Shown here in pieces: positions 36,164 to 49,303 of a DNA stretch of 64,000 bases. The number at the start of each line of letters is the position of its first letter. Positions within the stretch are counted from its first letter, which is position 1. The DNA lies in contig NC_083386.1 of NCBI RefSeq assembly GCF_031755915.1, forward strand, positions 8,184,001 through 8,248,000, given 5' to 3'. The position numbers and the translations under genes were made by a program. The notes beneath the pieces were generated by a model, which was not told the DNA's origin, did no database searches, and was given only the letters and a program-made list of their open reading frames with translations. Origin of the DNA: Ziziphus jujuba (taxonomy: Eukaryota > Streptophyta > Magnoliopsida > Rosales > Rhamnaceae).

Positions 36164-36164
36164 C

Positions 36165-39138
36165 TGTAACACCCCGTCCCAAATCGCACCGGAATCCGTG
36201 CACGTTGACCGAGGTTGACTGTTGACCGTTGACCAAAGGGGTCAAAAGTTGACTTTTTGACTCGGTGGGAATTTCGAGATGACTAGGGCACCGTGGCGAA
36301 GTGCACGATGCCACGAGTTCGTAGACTGGTAGCACGTCGAAAACGGAGCTACGGTTTGAAAGTTATGGACGAAACAAGTTGCGGTCCAAACTGTCCAAGG
36401 GGTGCCGGAGTTGACTTTTTTTTTATGGGGAATTGAGCTTTGACTCATGCATGGTTGTGAAGTGCTCGTCGATACGAGTTCACAGACTAGCGGCACGCTC
36501 AAAACGGACATCCGGTTAAAAAGTTATGGACGTTTGAAGTTTACCGGATACCGTATTATTTTAATGTTTTTGGGTCGTGAACAGTGAAATGCCACGTGTC
36601 AGCTTCTGAGTGGTCCACGTGGCATGAACAGTGTCATGCAGGGTTTTAATTTTGAAAAACTCTCGGGGAAGAGAGAGAAGAGAGAGAAAGAGAGAGAGGA
36701 GAGAGAAAGAGAGAGAGAGGACCCGCCGGCCGCCGGCCATTTTCACGTTTTTCCGGCCTAGTTACTGTACACGCGCCGGCCAGCCAGATTGCCCACCTCA
36801 TTTCCGGCAAAACCTCCAAATTTCACGGCGAACGGCCGCCGGACGCGCCCGGATCGGACGTCCGAAGTTTGGCGGCGATTTTTCTCCCTCCACCGCCGGC
36901 CACCGCGAATCGGCACTATTCCGGCCGATCTACAGTACACGCGCCATACACCCAGCATCCTCTCCTCAAGTCCGGCCTACCCACCAAAAATCACGGCCAT
37001 CGGACCACCGACGCGCCGGGATCGGAGCGTTTTCCGGCGAGGGGTCGAAAATCTTCAAACGGTGATTTCTCCGCCGTCCGACCTCCGTTTTGCTCACCGT
37101 CGGTCCCGTTGGATTGCTCTCCTCACGATCTACAAATCTGCAAAATTTCACAGCAAACGGCCACCGTCGGAAATTACTGTTCCGGCGACGGTTGCCGGTG
37201 ACGTGGCGGCCCGCCGGAAAGTACTGTTCCGGCGAGTACCCCGAAAATTCCGGCCAGCTCCAGTCCGCAGTGTTCGACCTCCTGAATCCAAATCCGACTT
37301 CCGTTTCCACCAATTCGCGACGGTTTGGGAGAATTGCGGAGCCGAAACCCGAAAAGCTTCCCGATAAAATTCCGACCCCGTCGGGTACGATCATCGGAAA
37401 TTAAGACCGGATCTGTGATTAGCATCACTCGAGCTTCGATTCGGTATATCATTCGTAAATTTTAGTTATCGTTGTGTTTTGACCCCCCGGGTACCGGGTA
37501 TTATTTACCCGAATAAAATATTAATTTATTTGACTGTCTGTGAATTTTGTTCTAGGAGCACCGGTGAGTCGTAGAATTGATCCCGTAGTGGATCATGAGT
37601 TAATTGCGTGCTCCAGGTGAGTGACCCACCTTCAAATTAATTTTGGGGAATTTAATTGATGAATATATTATGTGTGAATTAAATATTTGGAATTTAATTT
37701 CTATGTGCCAAATATTTATTGGATTTATTGTAGAATTATTTATGAATTTATTGGATTTAAGAAAATGCGAATTCTACAAATTTATGCCGTGTGGAATTAT
37801 TTTATGGTTTTGAGGATTTTGAAATTGGTGTGGTTTTAATGGTAAATTGGGCACGATTTGATTTTCAAATATTTCAAGGAAAATATTTGGTTATGTTGGT
37901 GATTTCAATTTTTATGAAATATGCCCATAAAATATTATGGGATTTGATTATGATATTTCGAGAAATTATTTATGCTTGGAAAAAATGTGGATATTTGAAT
38001 TGATGGATTTGGGAGTTGGTGGATTTGAAAATCATGGAATTTATGGTATGGATTATAAGGAAATTGTGGAGAATTTCCCGGTTCAAGCGGATGGATTATG
38101 CCCGCTATGTTTATGAAAAATGTGAAATTTGTTTTATAATTTAAATTGTGGATTTTATGATTTTTAGATGCACCGTGCACGTACTGGTGTTCTGATTATG
38201 TGATATGGTATATGTGATATGGATATTGTGCACACGGATATGATTAGCGCGCAGGTGGGTGTGAGTAGCGCGCAGGTGATATTATGAGGGTGTCCTGTGG
38301 ATGCCATCGGAGAGGGTGGCCACCCCCCTTTGGCCGGGACACCAGGTTAGCAGCGGCGCAGTGGGACGCCACGCGACCGTATGCCGGTTTCTTTCTATAA
38401 CCTCCTGTCTGGCGGTACCTTGGGACGCTGGGTACTGTTGGCGCCACTGGTATATAGTGGGTGCATCAAATGATTTTCAGAACTGTGTTTTAAAAATAAA
38501 ATGTTTGGAAACTGAATTGGAATTAAAAATATAATTGTTACCGCTTCTGGTATTTAATTGATGTCTTGGTTTTCGGGGCATATGGATAAAGGGTTTTTGT
38601 GAAATTGTTTTAAAAGGGGAACCTTTCCAACTGAGAGAATTGTAAGGGTTTTGAGAGAAAATATTATTATTTCCAAATAATTATTATTTATACTTATTAC
38701 TGTGATAATATATGGTATAGTAGTAGGGTCGCTCACTGAGATGATTAGCATCTCACACTCTTAAATTCCGTTCCTCTAGGTACCAGGTTGTCGGTGTTCA
38801 CTCGGAGCGGACTTGATCTTCCTCGCTGTTTTAGTTCGGCAGTACCCTGTTATTCTTTTATTGCAGTTGTAATATTTCTTTCACTCTTGTTGTATTTATT
38901 TTGCACTGGATTACTGTATTTATTTTTTTTAAGTACTGCAATTTGTGGAACCAATTTGTAGTTTGTGGGAGGAATAAGGGGATATTTTTGAAGTGTGTTT
39001 TCAGTGCAGGTAAATTTGTGGTAAGTAAATCCCTTAGGGGAGGTGCTGCCGGATTTTCCGTTGGAAGGTTCGGTGGTATTTCCCTGGGATCAGGGCTGTC
39101 TAGGGTTCCGGGGAAGGAATTCTGGACGGGTCCTGACA
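36165..39138 (+). repeat. 3' LTR of the full-length element
   Basis: Same length as the 5' LTR and apparently identical wherever compared by eye. Ends CCTGACA at 39138, followed by the AATT flank. Confidence 0.95.
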
Positions 39139-40700
39139 AATTAATTAATGCATAAATATCTTTTTTGAAAATACTAAATTTTAAATAAATATTTTTCTTC
39201 AAATCCATAAAATCAATTTTCACCAAAACAATATAAAAATTCTTACATAATTTAAATTACATAATATATTTTTGTTATCACGGTAATTTAACACAATTAA
39301 TTCCTCAACTTTCAGATCAATTCACAACAAATATCATTTAATCCACATATAATTTCACAACTTCACATATAAATAAATATACAAAAAATATATTTTGAAC
39401 AGATACCATAATCTCACAATAAAATTAATAATAATTTAATAGCACCTTCAAAATTAAAAGCTTCCCAATTTCGGAAATATTAATTCAACCCATATTTATA
39501 CAATTCAACACAATTTAACATCTTCAATATAAATAACAATTATTTAAATATTAAACAATATATCTTTCAGACTACCATATTAAAATAATAATATTTTATC
39601 CAAAAATGGCATCTTTCAAAATACTCAATCATAATTCACAAGTAAGATACCAAATTGAAGCTTATCACGAGGATGTTAAGAATATACCTTCAATTTGCCT
39701 CACCGCCGCCAAAGATGGCTGGAATCCCATCGGGGAGTCACGGCCGGCTTTGAACTCCACAGTATCCCACAAATGAGCGAGATTTGAGCCAATTTGACCT
39801 TGGAAACGGAATCAAGGGGTTCAAATTGGTGGGAAGGAATTGGTTGCATAGTCGATAGCCACCGGAAAACCAGCCAACGGGGAGGAAGCCGACCGCCTGC
39901 GTTATGCGCCGATCCCAGCGCATTATCCACTCCATCGGTTGGAGATTGAGTGGCTCAGGTCGTGCCATTGTAGGTCGTCGGTCTGTCCAGTGTGTGTGGC
40001 CTGCTACCATCCGCACAGTGGTCAATCAGCCAGAAATGAGGGAGGAGGAAGGTGGATAGGTCCCCTGGGGGGATGTATTTTCCCACGTGAGGAAAGAAAG
40101 AAAATATATAGAAAAGAAAAGAAAATTTAAAAAATATAAATAAATAAACAAATAATATTAAAATAATATTATAATAGTATAATATATAAAATAATAACAA
40201 AAATAAGATAATGTATCATTTACTTGTGTTTGAAATGTGGCATTTTCTCATCGTAACATACGTCTCCATTACTAAGTTGCATGTGGCATACACTATTCAT
40301 ACAAAAAAATAATATTAAATTAATATGGTATTTAAAAAACTTTACAGATCCATAACTTTAAAACTATATGTCCGAATCAGGCGTACCATTAGTCTACAAA
40401 CTCGTATTGATGAGTGCTTCACAACCATGTATGAGTTAAAACTCAATTTCACAAAAATAAAAAGTCAACTCGGGCACTCTCGGACAGTTCAAACATCAAC
40501 TTATTTTACTCATAACTTTCAAACCGTAGTTCCGTTTTTTACATGCTACTAGTCTACGGACTCAGATCGATAGACACTTCGAAATGGTGCCGCGGTCAAT
40601 CTAGAATTCTTACTGAGTCAAAAAGTCAAAATTTGACCCTTCTCGGTCAACGACGGCCAACTTGAGAAATTTTCAATGTATTTTGAGACGGAGTGTTACA

Positions 40701-43700
40701 TATATATATGTCCCATAAAAATTTTAGGTTAATTAATATAAAAATACAACTTTATTCGTACATAAATTGTAAATAAAAATTTAACCACAACAATATTAAC
40801 CATTTGTAACATTTGAAAGTGGGTTGATTTTCGTTTAGTGATTATTAGGGATGGCTGGATCGGCACCTATGGAATTTAGAGCAAGCGCTCATGGAAACAA
40901 TAAGCCGAATGTTTTTCCGTTCTTTTGCATGGATCCAACACACCGGCTCAATGAAACGAGCTCCTTCCACCTTGCTAGAAAATATAAAAACTAGATATAA
41001 GTGTTTTGATTGATAAAAGTGTTTTAGTTTTGTCTTCTTTTTAAAAATATATAGAAACCATAATGAAGATAAAAAGTAAAAAGGAATAATGTAGCATGTA
41101 CAAATTTTGTTAAATAATTTAAAAAGATATGACATTTCATAGCTAAAGCATTGAATTTGAGGTATAAGATTGGTGTTTCATGATATGACAGGCCGGGCCC
41201 AGTGGCTTTAACCTAAAGATGGATTCGATTGCCCTTACAGGCCTAAACTTGCTGTGCTCTTTTCTGTCTAGGCCTCTTCAACAAGCCCGTTGAGCCCAAA
41301 TTTGGAAAAAAAAAAAAAAAAAAAAAAATTCCTAAAAAGAGGAGAAAAAATAGCAGAGCCCAAACCTAGACCTCCACTTGGAAAAAAAAGGGGGGGAAAA
41401 TGTTTTTTGCTGTGACCGTCAGTTTAATAAATATAAAATAAATATCAATTTTTTAAATTAAAATTGTTATTTTTATTTTTATTATTTCTAAAATTGGTAT
41501 CTCAAAATTGATTTGATATATCATATATAGGACCTTTTTGTAAAATATTTTTGGAATTAAATTAAGGGAAAACTCAGGAATGATTAATTTATCAAAGTTC
41601 AAATAATCATTCATTTATATAGCTCGTTTTACATTTGATTAGGGATAAATGATAAATGGTGATAGTAAAACAGTAGCCATTATTATTCTAAGCATGAAAT
41701 GATTTTGTATTTTTTATATAATATTATAATTCTTTCCAAAAACATTGTCCATAACCAACATTATTTACAGAAAAATTATTTTTAAGGATACATTAGGCTC
41801 CACAAATCCAAACAAATTTACATGATTCTTTATAAGGAAACTAAATATGCTAATAAACTCGTATTGAGGAAATTTATTTATTGATAAAATGATTTACTAA
41901 AAAATATTATTTGTTATTATTGATGAATAAGATTATAAATGGGATATATGATAATTTAAAATGATCATTAAAAAAATTATTTTTAATATTTTAATATAAA
42001 AATAATAAAATTAAATGTTAATATAAAAATAATAGAATTAAATATTCTCACTTAAAATTTCCTAATAATCATCATCAACAAATAATAAAACTTTGACTTA
42101 TAATTTTAAAATTCAATATATCGTATGTATTTAATGAAATGTCATACTATAATTGATTGGGCCAATGACTGATCTGGTTGACCTATCATACCAAACAATC
42201 TCCACTTTAAATAAAGTTGAGCTAGTTTATTTTCAATCTGATTGGAGTTTTAGGCACTTGGTAATCCTCTTAAACATATTGAAATTTTTTTCCCTACACA
42301 TTAATCTTGCCAATAACTATTATAAAATTTTCACTATATATAAGTATATAACTGGGCACTTGGATCATCTTAAAATAATGTTTACAATAATTTGTACACT
42401 TGATGAGGCATGATTTGTTAATAGACATTTATAATGTACACACAGCAAATAAACGTGAACTACCATAAAAGATAAGGATAAACATGGACCACTCGCCACA
42501 AATGAAGTCATTTCATCAAAAACGGATAAACACCAATCCTTCATATTCTCCATCATTAATTGATTATATTTGTCTGTTTCTCCATTTACGAAGACTCTAG
42601 CTATTCGGCACGTGAAAAACTTGCATGACCAACACTATCAGGACCATCATTAATTTATTATATTGTTTCTTTCTGTAGCTATTTGGCCCGTGAAAAACTT
42701 TCTTTGTTTTGGTAAATTGGCACGTGAAAAACTTGCATGATACAGTGGTATCGGGACAATTGGTACCACTTTTTGTGACATCTATTACAAATTTGCCAAA
42801 TTATCCTCTCTATTAAATTTTTTATTTTTCAAGAACGTAAGTTGTTTTTGGTCCTTATTGCCTCTCCAGCAGCTTTCTCTTTCTTCTATTGTTTTTTTTC
42901 TTTTTTTTTCTTGGTTTATAGGCTTCTCTACCCAATTTCTCTTTCTTCTATGTTTTTTTCCAGCAGCTTTCTCTATGTGTGTGGGAGTGTGTGTGTGTGT
43001 GTTTTTTTTTTTTTTATTATTTTTTTTTATCGGCTTCTCTATCAATTTTTATGATCATTATCTCGAAAATAAAAGTTCTCTTCTTATAAAGCCATCTCAC
43101 ATTAACTTAACAAAGTAAGTAGATTTAATGACTACATAATTTTTTGAGAACTATAAAAACAAATCAATTCAATTGATTTTTGTTCAAACGAAAATGGTTG
43201 AGACTTCAAAAACATGACCAGGAAACTCCTCAATCTTATCGATCCATGGGTCTTCCATGGATCAATGGTGCATAGAACTCGCCAAATCACCAATACAAAA
43301 GCACGAAGGATATTCAACATTGACTTTAGTTTTTAGAATTATATATTTGGACAGCAAGTAAAACTTTGGAATTGGTGAAGAAAATATCTAAGCTTTGCAC
43401 CGACTTTGCAGAGAAATCCAGAAGGTTTGCGTGAGTTTAGCAAACGACATGGGCATGCCATAACTAGGAAGCCAGACTGCCACATAATGTGAGCTACTCA
43501 ATGGCTGGACTAGGCTCCTAGATAGAGATAGTTCTCATGTCACAGTCAGTAAAGTATGCCAGGTGTTTATGTGTTAGGAGCCCCAGATGATGTTATATGT
43601 GGGTCCGTTGCACTTGCTTGTATGAATTATTTTATGTTGTATCTATATACTTGTCTTGTATGAGTCCGGTTTAGGATGTCCTAGGTGGCTGTGTCAACAT

Positions 43701-43735
43701 GTGGGTATCTTATTTGTCTGTAAAGGTTTTGTAAA
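40701..43735 (+). repeat. Segmental duplication, copy 2, right arm
   Basis: Aligns to about 13745-17240 of copy 1, with small gaps and loss of about 340 bp near 43450. It contains a (GT)n run near 42990-43000. Similarity ends at about 43735. The short open frame at 42153-42413 is the counterpart of the one near 15196 and is not convincing as a gene. Confidence 0.85.
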
Positions 43736-46700
43736 ATTACTACTATGATCATACAAGTGATTTATTTTCCCCCAACAAAGCAATCTGTCATCTGTTTGAA
43801 TTTCAACGTTTAAATTACTCAATTCATTGAGTATGTAGAAGATAGAAAAATATTATGTGGTCACAATTAATAAAAAAATCTTCAACCGGTGAATGAGATT
43901 ACTTATATGAATGAGGTTACTTATAGGACATACAATTTTTAAAAGGATTATTAAATGGTACAGTTTTTATATTTTAATATAAAAATAATAAAATTAAATA
44001 TTTTCAATTAAAATCTTCTATATAAAATGATATACAAATAGCAAAATAGCAAGATTCTGATTTATGATTTTGACATTCAATTATATTAAATTTTCAAAAT
44101 GATTTATAATATTTAATAAAATGTTATACTTTAATAATTGGGTGTGTGACTGATGTGGTTGACCTATTATACCAAATAATCTCTTCTCTAAATACAGTTG
44201 AACTAGCTACTTTAATCTATATTAAAGGAAAGTTGAACGTGCACCATTATAATTGATTCTATAATAACATAAAATCTGCATATATATTCAAATAATCTAT
44301 GTGCAGCTTAGACATACAAAACAACGCTTTTTCTATATATTTTTTTCTACGATATGTATTATGCCACACAAATATGTTCATATATTTAAAAATCAATGAA
44401 AAAATATGAGATATAATCTTTCTTATTTTTCTGCGTGAAGCATGTTTAGATGGAACTTTAGGCACAATTGAGTTTTTGATAGCGAAGTTGGATGCACCAA
44501 TAATAAAGTGTGGGGAGCGCATGAATTTCTTGTATTTGGCGCCCAAACAATAAAAAATCGTACATCCTCATTCATGGTTGATGAACAAAATAGGAAAGGT
44601 TACATTAAAAGGCCTTTGAGGACCCCAGTGTGGAGCCGATTAAAGACCCTTGCTGATTAAAGATCCTTTGACATTCAAGCCTAAACACCTTTAGATGCTC
44701 AAGAAACAAAGAAGAAGAAAAATAGTGATAGGCATATGTAAAAATTGTTTCTTCTTATCTTGTACGATGGTTTAGGACCTTTAATTAGGACTCAAATGTA
44801 AAATGACATACATGAAAAATATATTATTTAAAAAAAATATATTTTAATTAGAATATTTGTTCATTGTATAACTGCATGTAAAAAATCACATCCCTCCACA
44901 CCCATATATAATCCCTATTCACAAAAATAAATGGAATTCATGAACTTTACATGTAAATTCCATTTATTGTTTACAAACAAAGATTATGTGGTTTCATATC
45001 TAAAGTAATTTTGTTCGTGACCGGTGATGATGTGAAAGTGCTTTAGTCGACAAAAATATTAATAAGCATTTATAATGCAAACAAAACAATACTCAAAGTT
45101 TGAAAAAGGCTCTCCATCACAAGTAACACCCTTTTTGTTTAGGATGATCCGGGGGAAGTGGATTGACACTATATGAATTCGGAGCAATTATGATGGTAGA
45201 GCAGCGACAAGAGGACCGCTGTTGATAATTTGCGTAATTCAAAAAAAAAAAAAAAAAAAAAAAAGGAGAGAGAGAGAGAGTATACATTTGTGAACAAGTG
45301 TTATTTATATATTTTGCACATTTTGTAGAAATCTAATTGCAACCAAACTCTTTTAATCATTATTAAAGTTTATTAGCTTAGAATTTTTGTTTAATTAGAA
45401 TTGGATAGATTACTCTCCTGGTTATATTAAATTAATATATAATTCTTATAATCAAACTGAAAAAGTCCTACATATATACATCCGGCTATATATCTGTATA
45501 TATATATATATATATTTTTTTTTTGTTTTTTTATATTCAAATAACACCAAATGATGGAGACATTTTTTCTTTGTAAATCAAAATGAAATATATAAATATT
45601 AGTTTTCCGAATATCAGACTCATCAAGAACAAAATAAATATATTTTATATATGTGGTATTTGCATAAACATCTTGGTCCCCTTAGCACGAAAAATTATTC
45701 AATAGAAATGGTGTATTATCCTATGTGGTACACATAGCGAATTATATAAGTACATGTATAATATCAATAACACATCAGATTTTGAACCAAATCAGCAACT
45801 AACACCGTTTCCCTCTTCTATTCACTGTCAATCTTTTTTTCTGTTTTTTAATAATAATATTATTTATTGTTATTATTTTTTAGTTTTATCCTTCGTTTTT
45901 AGGCTTTTGGCAAAAACCTTTATCCCCTTTCTATTGTTTCTTCTTTTCGGTGGTGATTTCATCAAGATTCCATACAAGAACGAATAATCTAACTTTTGAA
46001 ATAAGTATTGGGGTTTTATAGCTTTAGCTTCCTTAACCATTTTCTCTTCCTTGCATCATCCAATATCCTCGAAGGAATTAGATTTTCTCTTACGAATAGG
46101 TCTCATAAAATAAAATTATTTTGGATTTTGGAATGCCATCTCTTTCTTTCTTCTCTCTCCCCTTTCTTCTAAAAATTAATTTGTTTCTAGTAAAACCTAA
46201 TTTCATTTCTTGCCGAAATATATATAATGAGTTTATACTTCAATTCCTTGAATTTATGAATATTTAATGGCAAAAATGAGAAAAATTAATTTTAGAAATT
46301 TTACTGTTAACGAATTTGTTTAGTAATTCTAGTTCTGTCTTTTATTGTTACATAATTTGGATCATTGTGTGTTTGGATTTGGAATTTTTTTCTCTGTTGA
46401 TCAATAAGTATTTTGCACAAAATAAATATAAATTTTGAGCAAGATTGGAGGTATCGAGCAAAGTGTGCGTTTAATGGAGATGGAGAGATCTGAGCAAGTA
46501 TATGAGGAAGAAAAATCCCTTTCCAAAACAGAATTAATAATTAAAGAAGAATAAAAAGTTGATAATAGTACTAGTTGGTAATTTGGCATCGTAAAACAAT
46601 GAGTGGTTAATGATACAGATGGTTTCTTTTTATTTGTTATGTATACCAAATCACATGCCACACATTGAACATTGAATAGTTTCTCCCTTTTACTAAGAAA

Positions 46701-48230
46701 CAAAAATAATTATGAGTCCCACTCCATTGATGATAAAAGTAAATTCTCCATTATTAAAAAAAAAAAAGCTAGATTCTCATTGATTGAAGATAAAATTTGC
46801 GAGGATAAAAATATGTACTATGTACTATTAAAGATAAGACATAGACCATTTTGAGTACGTTTTGCAAGTGGTATAAGTAGGTATTGTATTGTGAAACACA
46901 GTGTTTGGTTGCCAAAAATATTGCATTATGTAATATGCTTGTGTGTTTTATGATCTGGTCACGGTGTATTACTAATATACTAGATTTTCTTTGTATTATC
47001 TAATACAACATATCGAATTCTCCCTCATCTGCAACTACATCATCTCTCCTTCTAAAAACTACACTGTAGACCGGCTTCACAACTGCGCCCCCTTAGATAT
47101 TCTTCAAGTAAGGCATCTCTTTTTCTTGTATCAAAGCTTTCCTTTAGTTTCCTTCTTTTTTTCTTTGTATTATTTTTATTTATTTTTCTCTCTTTTCATC
47201 TTTAATTTTTTCCTTCCTGTTATCTGTCAATTACAAAAAAACTAGACTTCAATCGCGATCTGTTTTCTCCCAACATCTACACGGTTGATCTTTGCAAAAA
47301 ATGGCTTTTTAATTTTTTTTTCTTTCTTCATGGCCAACTGGTTCTCTTGTATGTTTTCTATCAAGATTATGCTTTTCTTTTCTTTTTTTTTTTCTTTTTC
47401 ATTTCATGGCCGATTGGATATTGTGGTTTTGGAGATAAGCTTCCAAAATCTTAGACCTTCCTCTCTGTCTCTGGCATTGTGATTTCGAGGATAAGCTTTT
47501 GACTATCACTGGTTTTTTTATACTTGGGAAAACAAAAGTAATCATGTCTTAACAGGGTTGAAATTACAGAGAGAAAAAGCCATAACCCATAGTGTTGAAA
47601 TTACATGGAGTAAAAGAAAATCTTAGTTTCTTCCAAATATAATTTCTTCCAATTATAACTAATTAAAGAAACCAAATAAAACAAATGATTCAAGCAAAAA
47701 AAAAAAAATAATCCAAAAAAAGGGTAAACACTAAGGAAGATTATATTTGTTTTTGTTTTCGTCTGAGATAATTACATTCCATAGCATTTTTTCCCATTAA
47801 GAAATTCTTTATTTAAATATATATATATATATATATATATGTATACTCTACCTTTCCTACTTCGTCTCGCTACTTTACTTTTTACTCGTAGAGTCTTTAG
47901 CATTTAGGATATCATGCGGTTGTATTTTGTCAATTCCGAAAAGAATAACCAAATATTATTCTCTGCAAAATATTTTCATTGTCGGTAAGGCATGTTCAAT
48001 GAAATATGAATTGTTAAAATTATCAATGCTATATAAGCAATATAAATATTGTTTTTTTTTTTTAAAAAAAAACTTTTCAATGCTAATATATAAAATGAAA
48101 GTGAAGCTGGTTTTAGATATTGAGAGTTTAAAAGCAAATTTTTTTTAAAAAAAATATTTTTTTTAAAAAGAAACAAAAAAAAAAGGTCATTAAATATGTA
48201 ATTGATTAATATTTACTACTAATAGGGTTT
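43736..48230. other. AT-rich region with decayed copies of the duplicated segment
   Basis: No gene recognised. 43945-44250 is a diverged match to 41995-42240, and 45320-45480 resembles 5880-6000, so fragments of an older duplication persist. Low-complexity features: A24 followed by (GA)n at 45241-45281, and (TA)n at 47817-47841. Short open frames here are rich in Phe, Lys and Ile and follow homopolymers. Confidence 0.5.
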
Positions 48231-48240
48231 TTATATAGTA
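48231..48240 (+). promoter_or_regulatory. Candidate TATA box of the jasmonate-induced-protein-like gene
   Basis: TTATATAGTA about 100 bp before the start codon, the nearest TATA-like element in a plausible position. The surroundings are AT-rich, so chance is possible. Confidence 0.3.
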
Positions 48241-48340
48241 CAATTAACTGATTGTTAATTTTTATATCACAGAGCAAATCACAATTATCATATACACTTA
48301 ATTTTGTCAATTTTTATGGGAATTTTAAAATGTTTCAGAT

Positions 48341-49265
48341 ATGGGAGACGGTTTGTTTGGTAACCCCATCACAAACTCAACTTTAGAAGGACTGCCTGAT
48401 TATGTAGATAAGAAGAATATAGAACGCAAAGACAGAGCTCGTGTGGCTCTCAACATGAAGAATGCAGAGGAAAAGAGTGTGAGAGCTGGCCAGTATCTGC
48501 AGAACATGAAGGAACAATGTAATGGTGACCTTGGGGGAACACTTTGCCTACTCTATAATGCTACTGGGGATCCTATAAGGTATGTTACCAACAAGGATTT
48601 CTATGAAGGACATGTCGGACCAACTCCATATCCAATAGAGATTGCCAATGGACAATGGGCTGCCTTTTTGCATGTTCCAAAATCGACTAAGTCTCCTTAC
48701 TCTGTTGGGGCTATTGTGTATCGTGGAAAGGACCCAAGAGGGGTTGATTGTGATTGGATGGTGTCATGGGACAACGCTACTGATAAAGAAACGTATAGAA
48801 CCAAGGTACGTATATTTATAGTACCCTTCAAACTTTCAATACATAATTATTAGGTACAGGGATGGGAAGGATGGGACAAGATTAAGATAGCGTAAAATCT
48901 ACATATATGTTTGTCATAATATTCGATTATGATAAAAAATTGGCAAGCAGATCCAAGTAAGAGCTTGGGTTTAATTTTTTCCACCGAGGACAACGTTATA
49001 AAATGTGCTTTTGTTTGTTTATTTTTGTTTTTATCATTTTACAATTTTGATAAACAAAAAGTACAGGTATATTCGGAGGTCCGTGAAAAAGACTACTTCT
49101 TCAGTTGCGATTGGGAGGCAATATATAAAAAAACGCAGGTTAGCGGCGTTTGTCATGATGGCGTTAAAGACGCAAACAACAGGCACGGATGCTCCTTATC
49201 TGCATCCATTGGTAATAGCAGATTCCCCCATACTTGTTGCAGTATTCACCCTGCAAGACGTTTGA
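48341..49265 (+). CDS. 23 kDa jasmonate-induced-protein-like gene, two exons, frameshifted 3' end
   Basis: Exon 1 (48341-48805) encodes 155 residues with family hallmarks: GLFGNPITNSTLEGLPDYV near the start, LCLLYNATGDPI, GPTPYPIEIANGQWAAFLHV and the VYRGK/CDWMVSW region. The donor is AAG|GTACGT; the acceptor is GTACAG at 49066, phase 0. Exon 2 (from 49067) continues VYSEVREKDYFFSCDWEAIY. Near 49220-49235 the conserved C-terminus (DSPILVAVFTLQDV, stop at 49263-49265) lies in another frame, consistent with one extra base; without that shift the frame runs to 49303 with an unrelated tail. The family is known from jasmonate-responsive barley leaves; its biochemical role is unknown. It is either a young pseudogene, an altered protein, or a sequence error. 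A candidate AATAAA lies near 49467. Confidence 0.8.
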
Positions 49266-49303
49266 TTTACTATTACAGTTCAATCAGATATCAATATCCT
49301 TAA

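Larger units (their letters stand above)
29608..39138 (+). mobile_element. Full-length non-autonomous Tekay/Del-like LTR retrotransposon
   Basis: 9531 bp with two 2974-bp LTRs (29608-32581 and 36165-39138), a tRNA-iMet primer site (32584-32595), a polypurine tract (36152-36163) and 3583 bp of internal sequence. Every open frame in one LTR recurs identically in the other, offset by exactly 6557, so insertion looks very recent. Flanks are AATT on both sides, within an (AATT)n tract. Coding remnants are in non-canonical order: decayed integrase finger, RNaseH end plus integrase start, then gag with zinc knuckle, protease tail and pol C-terminus. Reverse transcriptase, most of RNaseH, the integrase catalytic centre and the protease active site are absent. 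It must have moved using proteins supplied in trans. The lineage is inferred from LTR size and the pol tail. Confidence 0.93.
28042..40700 (-). mobile_element. Diverged F1-like solo LTR, split by the full-length element
   Basis: The left part 28042-29607 begins TGTCAGGATCCATCC; the right part 39139-40700 ends GGAGTGTTACA. Joined, they make an LTR of about 3.1 kb. The insertion site is a (TA)n tract, so the target duplication cannot be resolved, but copy 1 (about 13741-13760) is the empty site. It is the most diverged F1 relative here and carries several microsatellites. Confidence 0.8.

Noticed and set aside
44259..44546. Minus-strand 95-codon frame in the AT-rich region
   Set aside because: No domain, poor codon character, overlaps the fading edge of a decayed duplicated segment; no support as a gene.
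48929..49303. A separate gene starting at 48929
   Set aside because: Its start lies in the intron; the useful part from 49067 is exon 2 of the jasmonate-induced-protein-like gene.
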